Source: Candidatus Manganitrophus morganii
GTDB taxonomy: Bacteria; Nitrospirota; Nitrospiria; SBBL01; Manganitrophaceae
Assembly: GCA_021651055.1 (NCBI GenBank)
Contig: JAJHOH010000001.1
Span: 2,108,001-2,172,000, forward strand
Reading direction: 5' to 3'
Length of the DNA stretch: 64,000 bases
Each line of letters opens with the position of its first letter. Position 1 is the stretch's first letter. Made by a program: the position numbers and the translations under genes. Below are positions 43,070-51,180 of this stretch, piece after piece. The notes below the pieces were generated by a model that did no database searches, had not been told where the DNA came from, and saw nothing but the letters and a program-made list of their open reading frames with translations.

Positions 43070-44743
43070 TCACGACTCGGGCTCCGTTTCGGCCGGTTGC
43101 GCGGCCGATTCTTCGGCCCCCGTCTGCTCGGCTGTCTTCTCAAGAAATGTTTTTGCCTCCGCCAGCTCCGTTTGGCGGCCGTTCGCTTCCCCGGCCAGCG
43201 CCACCAGCTTCTCATAATAGATCCGGGCCGTTTTGAAGTCTTCCGCGCGCTCCGCGGCGCGGGCGGCGCCGTAGAATCCGTTGAATCGATTGGGGGAGGT
43301 CTGAAGCGATTTCTCGAATTCGACCAGCGCCTCTTTCGGCTCGCCCACTTCGAGCAGAAGATCGGCGAGCATCTCCCTCGCCGGAACGATCGGGCCGGGA
43401 GTCACCGGATGTTTTTCAAGAGAGTCTTCCAAATCGGCCGCGGTCCGCATGTGCATGACGGCTCGATCATGTTTCCCGTCGGTGTATTCGGTCCAGGCCG
43501 CCGCGGCTTGAAGGAGCACTTCGACCTGATCGGCCCAATATTTGTTTTTCGATTCCTCTAAACGGGTCCGGACCGACTTCAAGACCTCCAGCTCTCCGCG
43601 CGCTTCGATCAGGCGGTGGCTTCGGGCCGCGCCGACGGCGCGGCTGAAATAGGTGATCGCCTCCGTGTAAGGGTAGCGGCTCGGATGGGCCGTGAGGGCC
43701 AGCGCTTCCGACCAACGGCGCCGCTCGATCGCATGGCGCGCCGGGATCGCCGCGATGGCATAAGCGGCGGTGAGGGTCTCCTGGTTCGCCTTGGGGAGGA
43801 AGGAGAGGTCGTTCACGATCCCCTTTGCCTGGAGGTCCTGGCCGCTCTGGAGATAAGCGTAGACCATGTAATCCATCGCATGAAGCCGCGGGTCGGGATT
43901 CCCCTTCATTTTCGATTTTGCGGCGGCGTCGGAGGCGCGGTTGGAGTCGATCGCCTCCTGCCAAAGCCCGAGACGGATGAAGATGTGAGAGGGCATGTGA
44001 AGGGCGTGCGGAACCGACGGGGCGATCTTCGCATAAGCCCGCGCGGCGTTGAGCCCTTCCGAGGCGAGCGCGGGCGAGTCGGTGGCGTGGATTAGATAAT
44101 GGATCACGCCGGGGTGCTCGGGGGCTTCGGCCAAGATCGGGTTGAGGATCTCGGCGGCCTTTTTCTGGTTCGCATAGGTTTTGTCGGTCGGAGAGGCGGT
44201 TCCCAAAAGAGAGAGGGCGTAGAAGATCGCCCCTTCCCGGTCGTCCGGATGTTTTTGGTGAAGCTGCTCCATCGCCTTTTCATAGGCGAGGGCGCGGGCC
44301 GCATGGTCGGCCTTATCGGAATCATGGTAAAAAGTTTCGAGGGCGGCCAGATAGTCCCTCTCCCGTTCGTTTTTGCTCCCGAGCTTCTTCGCCCGGGCGG
44401 CGAAGGTCCAGCCCCGTTTCAGATCGGCGGCGTTGGGCGCTTCCCAAAGGGGGTGATAGACGCTCATCGCGATCCCCCAATATCCCATGGCGCAGTTGGG
44501 ATCGGTCTGAATGACCGAAGTAAACGCTTTCTCCGCCTCCTGGTACCAGAAGGAGTGGAGCAGGGCGATCCCCCGGTCGAACGATTTCTGAACCGTCTTT
44601 TTACAGGAGATCGGAAAGGCGGCCTGGCCGATCTGCTCCGGCGGCGCGGCCGGCTTTGTCCCCTTTTTTTGAGCGTCGGCGATCGATGCCGAGGAGAGGG
44701 TGAGGAGGATCATAAAAACAAAAAGAGAAGAACGTTTGATCAT
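43070..44743 (-). CDS. Secreted TPR-repeat protein
   Basis: 557 residues from the ATG at 44743, with AAGGATCAG upstream and a signal peptide (cleavage after SIADA, residue about 24). Several tetratricopeptide units follow, for example around YQEAEKAFTSVIQTDPNCAMGYW-like and EPKEALVEFEKSLQTSPNRF-like segments near both ends. The C-terminus is Ala/Glu-rich. It is a periplasmic protein-binding scaffold with unknown partner. The second OsmC gene ends 79 bases upstream on the same strand. Confidence 0.82.
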   Translation of the reverse strand: MIKRSSLFVFMILLTLSSASIADAQKKGTKPAAPPEQIGQAAFPISCKKTVQKSFDRGIALLHSFWYQEAEKAFTSVIQTDPNCAMGYWGIAMSVYHPLWEAPNAADLKRGWTFAARAKKLGSKNERERDYLAALETFYHDSDKADHAARALAYEKAMEQLHQKHPDDREGAIFYALSLLGTASPTDKTYANQKKAAEILNPILAEAPEHPGVIHYLIHATDSPALASEGLNAARAYAKIAPSVPHALHMPSHIFIRLGLWQEAIDSNRASDAAAKSKMKGNPDPRLHAMDYMVYAYLQSGQDLQAKGIVNDLSFLPKANQETLTAAYAIAAIPARHAIERRRWSEALALTAHPSRYPYTEAITYFSRAVGAARSHRLIEARGELEVLKSVRTRLEESKNKYWADQVEVLLQAAAAWTEYTDGKHDRAVMHMRTAADLEDSLEKHPVTPGPIVPAREMLADLLLEVGEPKEALVEFEKSLQTSPNRFNGFYGAARAAERAEDFKTARIYYEKLVALAGEANGRQTELAEAKTFLEKTAEQTGAEESAAQPAETEPES

Positions 44744-44822
44744 GATCTGATCCTTTACATACAAAGAAGTGAATGGAATGTTGTTCAAAAGACTTTCTTA
44801 TCGTCCGGTCATTTCTTGACGC

Positions 44823-45335
44823 CTATCCCGTCACTTCATGGGAGAGGGTCAATCGGGGCGAATTTCGCAAAGTCTGATAGACCACGCAGTAGCGCTCGGT
44901 CAATTTCAGCAGGGTCGCGATCTGGTCCGGGGCGGCGTCGGTGTCGAGCTGGAAGCGAAGACGAACCTCAGTAAACCCCACCGGAGTTTGTTTGTCAACC
45001 CCCAAGGTCCCACGGAAGTCGAGATCTCCCTCGGCCATGATTTTGCCCGACCGAAGCGGGATCGCAAGCGCCGTGGCGACCGCTTTAAGGGTGACCCCCG
45101 CGCATCCGACCAGCGCTTCCAGGAGCATGTCGCCCGAGCAGGCGGCCAGGCCGCTCCCGCCGCTCGCCGGATGAAGACCGGCTTCCACGAGCGCCCGTCC
45201 CGTCGACACCTTGCAGGTGACCGACGCTTCTCCGAGAACCCCCTCCGCGGAGAGGGTGACCTTCGCCGCGGCCGGTTCCTCGCGATAACGCGCCTTCAAC
45301 GGCGCTTGAAGGGCGCGGAGCTCGTCTGCGTTCAT
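44823..45335 (-). CDS. OsmC-family protein (copy 2)
   Basis: 170 residues from the ATG at 45335 with TAGGAA upstream. SGGSGLAACSGDMLLEALVGCAG holds the first region and ERYCVVYQTLRNS the second Cys. It belongs to a different OsmC subgroup from copy 1 and keeps Cys residues at the usual places (ACSGD/VGCAG and RYCVV). Two OsmC proteins around one TPR gene may form a thiol-stress group. Confidence 0.88.
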   Translation of the reverse strand: MNADELRALQAPLKARYREEPAAAKVTLSAEGVLGEASVTCKVSTGRALVEAGLHPASGGSGLAACSGDMLLEALVGCAGVTLKAVATALAIPLRSGKIMAEGDLDFRGTLGVDKQTPVGFTEVRLRFQLDTDAAPDQIATLLKLTERYCVVYQTLRNSPRLTLSHEVTG

Positions 45336-45368
45336 TTTTATTCCTAATAAAATAGTAAATCTTCTATG

Positions 45369-45449
45369 CGTCATTCCCGAATGTCTCATGGGGAATCCAG
45401 CGTTTTAGAATTTATGATTTTCTGGATTCTCGCATCCGCGGGAATGACG
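45369..45449. repeat. Nested inverted repeat, dispersed CGTCATTCCCG family (copy A)
   Basis: Outer arms CGTCATTCCCG (45369-45379) and CGGGAATGACG (45439-45449) are perfect; inner arms GAATCCAG (45393-45400) and CTGGATTC (45422-45429) pair too. The same design is seen at 59701-59770. This family of GTCATTCCCG...GGGAATCCAG repeats is common in intergenic DNA of many bacteria. It abuts the trmI stop codon. Confidence 0.7.
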
Positions 45450-45451
45450 GC

Positions 45452-46285
45452 CTAAGGAACAAGCGGTTCTTCCTCCGACCGGATCGGCTCTTTCTTCGGG
45501 AGCCGCTTCACCCGCCGCGCCGTCGTGAGGAATCCGGAGTGGGCGACCATCCGGTGATCGGGGCGGACGCTGCGGCCGTCGATGTTCCAGGTGCGCAGCA
45601 GCGTCTCGAAGGTCTCGATCTCGGAGAAGGCCGGCTCTTTCCGAAGGGCGCCGACCACCAGTTCCACCTGCGGGACGGTCGGAAGAAATGCCAGGAAGAT
45701 CCCGCCGGAGCGGAGTTTCGTCACGGCGTGCGGCACCACTTTGTGCGGCTCCGGCAGATCGAGGACGATCCGGTCGACCGCTTCCTCCTCGATCCCCTCG
45801 TAAATATCCTGCTGGCGGACCAACAGCCGGTCGGTCGTGATCGCCGACCCCAGATAGGCCTCGATGTTCGCCACCGCCCGCCGGGCGAAATCTTCGCGGA
45901 TCTCGTAGCTGATGACGCGCCCCTTTTCCCCGACCGCATTCAACATCGTCATCGTCAACGCCCCCGATCCGATTCCCGCCTCCACCACCGTCGCGCCGGG
46001 GTGGATGTCGGCCCACATGCAGATGAGCGCCAGGTCTTTCGGATAGAGGATCTGCGCGCCGCGCGGCATATGGAGGGTATACTCTGCCAGGGTCGGCTTG
46101 AGCAAAAAGAAGCGGCTTCCGCGCGACAGGGTGATCTCGGTTCCATCCTCCAGGCCGATGATGGCGTCGTGCGGGATGGTCTCCCCGCTGAATTGGAAGA
46201 GCGCTCCCGCCTTCAATGTCAGCGGGTAGTGGTCCCCTTTGGCGTTGACGAGGTGAACCCGTTCTCCGGAAGAAAAAAGCCTCAT
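45452..46285 (-). CDS. trmI: tRNA (adenine-58-N1)-methyltransferase TrmI
   Basis: 277 residues. TrmI makes m1A58 in the tRNA T-loop. The N-terminal small beta domain (LFSSGERVHLVNAKGDHYP) precedes a Rossmann domain with VVEAGIGSGALTMTML, the acidic residue in VISYEIREDF, and LDLPEPHKVV as the NPPY-like motif. The start overlaps the ttuA stop as ATGA, so the two are translationally coupled. Pairing with ttuA/ttuB joins two T-loop modifications in one operon. Confidence 0.93.
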   Translation of the reverse strand: MRLFSSGERVHLVNAKGDHYPLTLKAGALFQFSGETIPHDAIIGLEDGTEITLSRGSRFFLLKPTLAEYTLHMPRGAQILYPKDLALICMWADIHPGATVVEAGIGSGALTMTMLNAVGEKGRVISYEIREDFARRAVANIEAYLGSAITTDRLLVRQQDIYEGIEEEAVDRIVLDLPEPHKVVPHAVTKLRSGGIFLAFLPTVPQVELVVGALRKEPAFSEIETFETLLRTWNIDGRSVRPDHRMVAHSGFLTTARRVKRLPKKEPIRSEEEPLVP

Positions 46286-47178
46286 GGGGTCACCCGCTGC
46301 ATCAACCGGCAGAATCCGCAGACCTCTCCCGGCGTCGGCTGGCCGCACGATTGACAGGGATGAAGATCGACTGTTTTGGGCGCAGCCGGCGCGGCGCGCT
46401 GCCTCTGCAGAAAGCCGAGATAGAACTTGTGCTTTGTTCCGGGGGAGGTCTCTTCCAGCCGGTTGAGGACGTCTTTGTAGAGGAGCATCTTCGCCCCCTT
46501 CGACATCGGGCACTCATCGACGATGTAATCGATCCGGTTCAGAATCGAATAGGCCGCGACCTCCCGCTCGGCGAGGCGAAAGAGGGGCTTGACCTTTCTC
46601 GCCCAGGTTCCCCCTTCGTCGGAGAGGACCGGCGACTGTTTCTCCAAATACTCTTCCTGCCACTGCAATACATTTCCCAATAGACGCGAGGCCTCATCAT
46701 CCAGATTGTGTCCGGTGGCGACGACGGGGAAACCCCGCTCCATCGCGATCCGGTTGAAGTGGTAGCGCTTCATCGTCCCGCAGGCGGAGCAGGCCGGCCG
46801 GGCGGTCTCCTCCGCAATCTCGATCACGCCGAGACCGTAGGCCTCCTTGTAGGGATGGACGATCAGATCCAAGCCGCGTGACGCCGCGAAAGTCTCGACT
46901 TTTTTCCGCGAGATTTCCGAATACGCTTCGATCCCCAGATCCAAATGGAGCCCCGCCGTCCTGTAGCCGAGTTTAATGAGGACATCCCAGAGGGCGAGCG
47001 AGTCTTTCCCGCCGGAGATTGCGACGAGAATCTGCTCTCCATGATCGAACATTTTCTGTTCGGTAATCGCCCGATCGACCTGGTCGTGGACGTAAAGGTT
47101 GAAGCAGCCGCCGCAGAGAGAGGTGTTGTGGCGCTCCATCTTGATGACAGCCGATTTTTGACATTGGCGGCACTTCAT
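46282..47178 (-). CDS. ttuA: tRNA-5-methyluridine(54) 2-sulfurtransferase TtuA
   Basis: 298 residues. An N-terminal zinc finger (Cys3, Cys6, Cys22, Cys25), the PP-loop SGGKDS (55-60), the three 4Fe-4S cysteines (Cys130, Cys133 and Cys223, nearly the numbers of Thermus TtuA) and a C-terminal zinc finger (CQSC, CGFC) are all present. TtuA thiolates U54 of tRNA with sulfur from TtuB. TtcA-type enzymes lack the two zinc fingers, so TtuA is the better call. ttuB lies 4 bases upstream and trmI overlaps by 4. Confidence 0.93.
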   Translation of the reverse strand: MKCRQCQKSAVIKMERHNTSLCGGCFNLYVHDQVDRAITEQKMFDHGEQILVAISGGKDSLALWDVLIKLGYRTAGLHLDLGIEAYSEISRKKVETFAASRGLDLIVHPYKEAYGLGVIEIAEETARPACSACGTMKRYHFNRIAMERGFPVVATGHNLDDEASRLLGNVLQWQEEYLEKQSPVLSDEGGTWARKVKPLFRLAEREVAAYSILNRIDYIVDECPMSKGAKMLLYKDVLNRLEETSPGTKHKFYLGFLQRQRAAPAAPKTVDLHPCQSCGQPTPGEVCGFCRLMQRVTP

Positions 47179-47182
47179 CGGA

Positions 47183-47383
47183 TCACTCGCCTCCTCCCGA
47201 GATCACGGGGCGGATCTCGACCGTCTGATCGTCGGGGATCACCAAGTCTTCCGTGACCAGCTCATCGCCGCAGATGACAAGGTGCGCCTCTTTGGGGAGG
47301 TTGAGCTCCCTTAGAAGCACGGCGACCTGTTTGGGGCCTTTCAGGATAATTTCGCGCGTGGGGTGATAAAGCTTCACTTTCAT
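47183..47383 (-). CDS. ttuB: TtuB-like ubiquitin-fold sulfur carrier
   Basis: 66 residues with a MoaD/ThiS fold: strand VKLYHPTREIILKG, helix VAVLLRELNLP, then LVICGDELVTEDLVIPD. The C-terminus is SGGGE, so the Gly-Gly that should carry the thiocarboxylate is followed by extra residues, unlike Thermus TtuB, which ends in Gly-Gly. Either the terminal Glu (and one Gly) is trimmed first or the tail is tolerated. It heads the ttuB-ttuA-trmI operon. The -10 box lies 7 bases before the ATG and no ribosome site is visible, predicting a leaderless message. Confidence 0.85.
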   Translation of the reverse strand: MKVKLYHPTREIILKGPKQVAVLLRELNLPKEAHLVICGDELVTEDLVIPDDQTVEIRPVISGGGE

Positions 47384-47390
47384 AGGGGGT

Positions 47391-47419
47391 ATCATAGACA
47401 AATTGGACCGGAATTGCAA
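47391..47419 (-). promoter_or_regulatory. Sigma-70-type promoter of the ttuB-ttuA-trmI operon
   Basis: On the minus strand, TTGCAA (47419-47414), a 17-base spacer and TATGAT (47396-47391). The ATG at 47383 follows 7 bases after the -10 box, so transcription should begin at or beside the start codon. Confidence 0.55.
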
Positions 47420-47449
47420 TTTAGGAGGAGAGGAGGCGCTGACCGATAT

Positions 47450-47478
47450 TTGCAGATCGTATCGAGATCGGCTAGAAT
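47450..47478 (+). promoter_or_regulatory. Candidate promoter of the small secreted protein gene
   Basis: TTGCAG (47450-47455), a 17-base spacer and TAGAAT (47473-47478), about 75 bases before the ATG at 47555. It lies back to back with the ttuB promoter. Confidence 0.45.
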
Positions 47479-47554
47479 CATTTTCCAGTTTCATTTCCTT
47501 CACTCGGGAACGGTTCCGGCCCGGGAACGGTTGCAGAAAGATAAGGAGTTAAAA

Positions 47555-47833
47555 ATGAAGAGGATCCTCTTTTCCGCTTTTCTGATTTTGTTCATTGTGT
47601 TTCTTTCACAGCCGTCGACGGCGGCGGAGCTTTCGGGAAGGGTCTTCAGCAAAGGCTCGCCGGTCGCGAACCTGACCGTGGCCGTGAAGGGGACGGAGAC
47701 AAAAACGAAGACCGGTCCCAAGGGGGAGTATAAGCTCGATCTCCCTCCGGGAAATCACACCCTGATCATCCGAGGGCAGGAGTTCCCTGTGAAGGTCGAA
47801 TCCGACAAAACCAGCCACGATATTCAACTCTAA
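47555..47833 (+). CDS. Small secreted carboxypeptidase-regulatory-like domain protein
   Basis: 92 residues with AAGGAG before the ATG. A signal peptide ends near residue 23 (PSTAA). The mature 69 residues form one CarboxypepD_reg-like beta-sandwich: LSGRVFSKGSPVANLTVAV, GPKGEYKLDLPPGNHTLII. Such domains mediate surface or adhesion contacts. The next gene follows after 11 bases, so they are probably one operon. Confidence 0.82.
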   Translation: MKRILFSAFLILFIVFLSQPSTAAELSGRVFSKGSPVANLTVAVKGTETKTKTGPKGEYKLDLPPGNHTLIIRGQEFPVKVESDKTSHDIQL

Positions 47834-47844
47834 AAAGGATCTCC

Positions 47845-48876
47845 ATGCCTGAGAAAGAAAAGCGGACCGATGCCTGGGCGAAGGTGGAGTCGTTCGCAAA
47901 AATCTTGGCCGGCTTCAGCGCCGCCGTCAGCGCCATTCTGATTCCGGTCTTGATCAACTCCTATACGGAAGAGAATCGCCGGGCCGAGATGTTCGTCCGG
48001 ACCATGACGGAGCGGGAGAAGGCCGACACCGATATCCGGCAATCGATGTTCAAAACGCTCATGGACGGCTACCTCGGCTCCCTCAAAGAAGATTTTGTGA
48101 AGGCCGATGAAGATTCCTTTCGAAGGCGAATCATGTTCTTGGAGCTCCTCACGGTCAACTTTCAGGAGTTCTTCAATGCAAAGCCGCTCTTCGAAGAGGT
48201 CTATACGGCGTTGGCGCGGAAGCGCGCGGCGGCGCAGACCGAGGCCGAGCGGAAAAAATGGGACGATTTAGAGCGGCAGATTATCCGTGTGTCGATGAAC
48301 ATCGTCTCAAGGCAGGCGAAAATGCTGAACAATATCGGGACGAGCGCGGTCTTCAACATCGAAAAAAACGAGCCGATTTGCGTCAGGCTCTACAACCGGG
48401 AAGAGTTTGCGACCCTCCGGAAGCAAGACGGGACCCCGTTTCAAAGTTTTCTGCCGGAGCAATGTATGGAGCCGGGGAGGACTGTGAGCAATGGAGCCAA
48501 CCTGGCGGATACACTGATCGACCTGGTCGATCTGACCGGCGATACCCGGCGCCAGTCGCTGGAGATCATGCCGGTTTCGGTGAATAAAGCCTACGCCACC
48601 ATTCAAGTCGGCATCTACGACGATCTCTTTAAAGGGGAGATTCTTCAAGGAAGCCTGCTGAAGGGGAGCCTCCAATTCGATATTTCCTATTTCGATCTCC
48701 CCTACATGGACAACACCAAACTCAGCGACGGCAGCCGGTTTGCGTTGGTGCTCCGGGACGTCGTCGGCGATTCGGTCGAAATCGAAGCGATCCGGTTTAG
48801 AAATGATTTTATGAGCCTTCGGGACCGGCCCTTCTTTGAAGAGATGCTGCAGAAGTTGGAGAAAGAGGGGAGCTGA
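47845..48876 (+). CDS. Membrane-anchored protein of unknown function
   Basis: 343 residues with one membrane helix near residues 20-40 (ILAGFSAAVSAILIPVLINSY), followed by a coiled-coil-like helical part (about 40-165) and a strand-rich C-terminal domain (about 180-340). No family is recognised. It may be exported facing the periplasm with the preceding small protein. Confidence 0.65.
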   Translation: MPEKEKRTDAWAKVESFAKILAGFSAAVSAILIPVLINSYTEENRRAEMFVRTMTEREKADTDIRQSMFKTLMDGYLGSLKEDFVKADEDSFRRRIMFLELLTVNFQEFFNAKPLFEEVYTALARKRAAAQTEAERKKWDDLERQIIRVSMNIVSRQAKMLNNIGTSAVFNIEKNEPICVRLYNREEFATLRKQDGTPFQSFLPEQCMEPGRTVSNGANLADTLIDLVDLTGDTRRQSLEIMPVSVNKAYATIQVGIYDDLFKGEILQGSLLKGSLQFDISYFDLPYMDNTKLSDGSRFALVLRDVVGDSVEIEAIRFRNDFMSLRDRPFFEEMLQKLEKEGS

Positions 48877-48893
48877 TCAATTCTTCGGGCCTT

Positions 48894-48929
48894 CGGGCGG
48901 GGGAAGTGTATTGCGGCTCCCCCCGCCCG
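48894..48929. terminator. Hairpin between convergent genes
   Basis: A perfect 10-bp GC stem (CGGGCGGGGG with CCCCCGCCCG) closes a 16-base loop in the short gap between two convergent genes. It may act as a terminator for either strand, but no T-run follows. Confidence 0.4.
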
Positions 48930-48952
48930 ATCCGCTCAGGACGCGGCGGCGA

Positions 48953-49468
48953 TCAACCGCCGTGCACATCCATCACACGGTTTTGCTCGTCAATTTCCAG
49001 GGTGACTTGGGTCCCTTCTCTAATGGAGCCCAATTTTGAAGCGGCCGAGTCTTTGACCAAAAAGCTCTCCGTTCCGCCGTCATTCGATTCAATGATAATC
49101 TTCTTGTCGGTCCGGCTGAACATTTTTAACGTTCCCGCGATCGAGCGGTGCCGATGATCTCCTTTGGTGATGATCGATCCTTCCCGGTGAATATCGACGA
49201 TCTGATTCCCTTCATCCATTTCCAGGAGCACCTTGTCTCCCGGTTTCAACGATCGGACCTCTTCCCGTTTGCCTTCCCGAATGGTGAACGTCCGGGTGGT
49301 CCCTTCCTCCGTTTTTACCGAGATTAAATCGCTTTCCACTTTTTCAATCGTCCCGGACACCTCCCGGTGCCCCGACGAAGGTTCATCGTCGGCCATGGCC
49401 TGGCCGGCGTAAAACAGCTGGGCAACCATTGCCAAAAACAGAAACCCTTTCAGTAAACCTTTTTTCAT
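48953..49468 (-). CDS. Secreted protein with two repeated OB-like domains
   Basis: 171 residues with a signal peptide (cleavage near AMADD, residue 26). The mature part is an internal duplication: each of two units of about 65 residues begins with HR-x-x-x-G-T, has a beta pattern and ends GDKVLLEMDEGNQIVDIH or GTQVTLEIDEQNRVMDVH. The fold resembles small beta-barrels found in periplasmic metal-binding or stress proteins. No function is known. Confidence 0.75.
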   Translation of the reverse strand: MKKGLLKGFLFLAMVAQLFYAGQAMADDEPSSGHREVSGTIEKVESDLISVKTEEGTTRTFTIREGKREEVRSLKPGDKVLLEMDEGNQIVDIHREGSIITKGDHRHRSIAGTLKMFSRTDKKIIIESNDGGTESFLVKDSAASKLGSIREGTQVTLEIDEQNRVMDVHGG

Positions 49469-49685
49469 TTTTATATCTCCTTATGACCGGGCCGTATCCT
49501 ACTTCGCCCGGCGGGGCCTCTGCCTCCCTCCGTTCCTCGCCACCTACAATTTTCGCATATTCTTTGCGTGCGAATCCACACCGCGGAATCTGATCGAGAC
49601 TTCTTAGAGATAATAGGGGGTTGCGGCGGGATAAATGGAGCGCGGAGCTTAATGAGGTTGATCCGATCCGACGTTCGAGGTCCCT

Positions 49686-50099
49686 TTAGCCGGCCGGTTG
49701 GTGCGGGCGATTCAGCAACTTCATCGATAGGAAAATGACATAATGGACGGCCCAGTTCACCCACGCCAGCCAGAAAACCAGGGCAACGCCGAAATCGACG
49801 GAGAAACGGATGGAGAGAATATTGATGATCGTGACGCTGATTGCGGCGCTCAGGCCGGCGCCGAAGGCGCTCCCTTGATATTTTAATTTTTCAAGAAGCT
49901 TCAGAAAGGCAAAGGTGGCGATCCCGATCACCCAGCCGTAAATCAGCTGAGAGACGAATGCAACGGTCCACGCGCCGCCCGCGCCGAGATTCCTCACGAG
50001 GTCGTCCCAGCCGGGAAGCAGCCGAAGCACGATCATGCCGACAGGGAGGGTGACAAGGATGCTTGCAACGGAGCCCTGAAAGACGATGTTTTTATTCAT
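49686..50099 (-). CDS. Small multi-pass membrane protein
   Basis: 137 residues from the ATG at 50099 with GAGGAAAT upstream. Four hydrophobic spans (about residues 10-28, 48-66, 78-96 and 100-122). No conserved motif is recognised. The gap 49469-49685 upstream of the neighbouring gene holds no clear gene. Confidence 0.65.
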   Translation of the reverse strand: MNKNIVFQGSVASILVTLPVGMIVLRLLPGWDDLVRNLGAGGAWTVAFVSQLIYGWVIGIATFAFLKLLEKLKYQGSAFGAGLSAAISVTIINILSIRFSVDFGVALVFWLAWVNWAVHYVIFLSMKLLNRPHQPAG

Positions 50100-50146
50100 A
50101 TGGCATTTCCTCACGACCCGGATCAGCGGGGTTCTCTTCTGCGGTC

Positions 50147-50635
50147 CTACCGTTGCGCGCTGTCCATGAACTTTTCCATAATAATATTGCAGCGGGCGTA
50201 GACCGAATGGGGACCTTCTCGAACCGTATTAAATCCGAGTGATTGATAAAGGCGGAGGGCGGGAAGGAGCCGGGTGTTCGACAATACGATCACCCGCTTC
50301 GCTCCGAGGGCGAGCGCTTTTCCGAGCGCGGCCAGCGCGAGCGCCCGCCCAAGCCCCTGGCCCCGGTAGGCCGGGGCGACGGCCATGCGGGCCAGTTCGT
50401 ACTCGTCCGGCGCATGCCGAAAGAGCGCGGCGGTTCCGACGTCGGCCCCCTCGATGATCCCGGTAAAGATATACCCGCCCGCTCTCACGATTGCGCCCGG
50501 ATCGCGGGCAAGCTGCAGGTCGGCTTCTTCCAGTTGAAAGTGCTCCGAGATCCAGGCTTCGTTCAGCCGGATGAAGTCGTCGAAGTGGTTTGAATTGTTC
50601 TCGTGGATCTGCATATGCTGCTGTCTGCTGGACAT
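50147..50635 (-). CDS. GNAT-family N-acetyltransferase
   Basis: 162 residues. Motif A is VAPAYRGQGLGRALALAAL; the preceding strand YELARM and the C-terminal LYQSLGF fit GNAT. GAGGTGA lies about 11 bases before the ATG. The start lies inside the end of the DUF4864 gene (73-base overlap), so the two are translationally coupled. Confidence 0.88.
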   Translation of the reverse strand: MSSRQQHMQIHENNSNHFDDFIRLNEAWISEHFQLEEADLQLARDPGAIVRAGGYIFTGIIEGADVGTAALFRHAPDEYELARMAVAPAYRGQGLGRALALAALGKALALGAKRVIVLSNTRLLPALRLYQSLGFNTVREGPHSVYARCNIIMEKFMDSAQR

Positions 50636-51108
50636 AGGGGAAACTTCACCTCACGAGAGAGTCTAATCGGTTGGATTTCTTCTAAAATCATCACGCCGTT
50701 GATTTTCCAGGCGTTCCCTTCGAGGACCATCAGATACCGCGCAATGACCGTCACCCGGTCTTTTCCGGTTACGTGGACCGTCGCAACCGCTGCCTGAGTG
50801 TCGTCGGAGAAGAGGATCTCTCCGAATGAGACGAGGTGGGATTTTGCAATCTGCGGATACCCCGATTTGACCATCTTCTCGAAGCGCTCTTTTGAGAATC
50901 GTTGGCGAAGTCCCTCCGAGGCAAAGGTCCGGGCGGTCGCATAGTCGTCCTCGTTGAAGGCTTTCATCTGTTGCCGGATGACCGATTGAATCAGGTCGGT
51001 GGGGTCGGCGGCGGCAGAAGGGTGTGCGGGAAAGAGGCTCAGAGAGAAAAGACTCAGGCAGAGGATTTTCCAACATGCGACCCTGCTTCTCGTCCCAAAT
51101 GAGAACAT
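50563..51108 (-). CDS. Secreted DUF4864-type protein
   Basis: 181 residues with a signal peptide (residues 1-33). The centre, DLIQSVIRQQMKAFNEDDYA through VHVTGKDRVTVIARYLMVLEGNAWKINGVMI, matches DUF4864, a cystatin/NTF2-like fold. The last 30 residues (Ser/Thr-rich) lie in the overlap with the GNAT gene and look unlike a folded domain. Function unknown. Confidence 0.8.
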   Translation of the reverse strand: MFSFGTRSRVACWKILCLSLFSLSLFPAHPSAAADPTDLIQSVIRQQMKAFNEDDYATARTFASEGLRQRFSKERFEKMVKSGYPQIAKSHLVSFGEILFSDDTQAAVATVHVTGKDRVTVIARYLMVLEGNAWKINGVMILEEIQPIRLSREVKFPLCPADSSICRSTRTIQTTSTTSSG

Positions 51109-51180
51109 CGGTTCGCCTCTCTTTGGACCGGGGTGGAAATGACCACGGTCGAATCCGTTGGTTCGGGTGATGCAGCCGCC

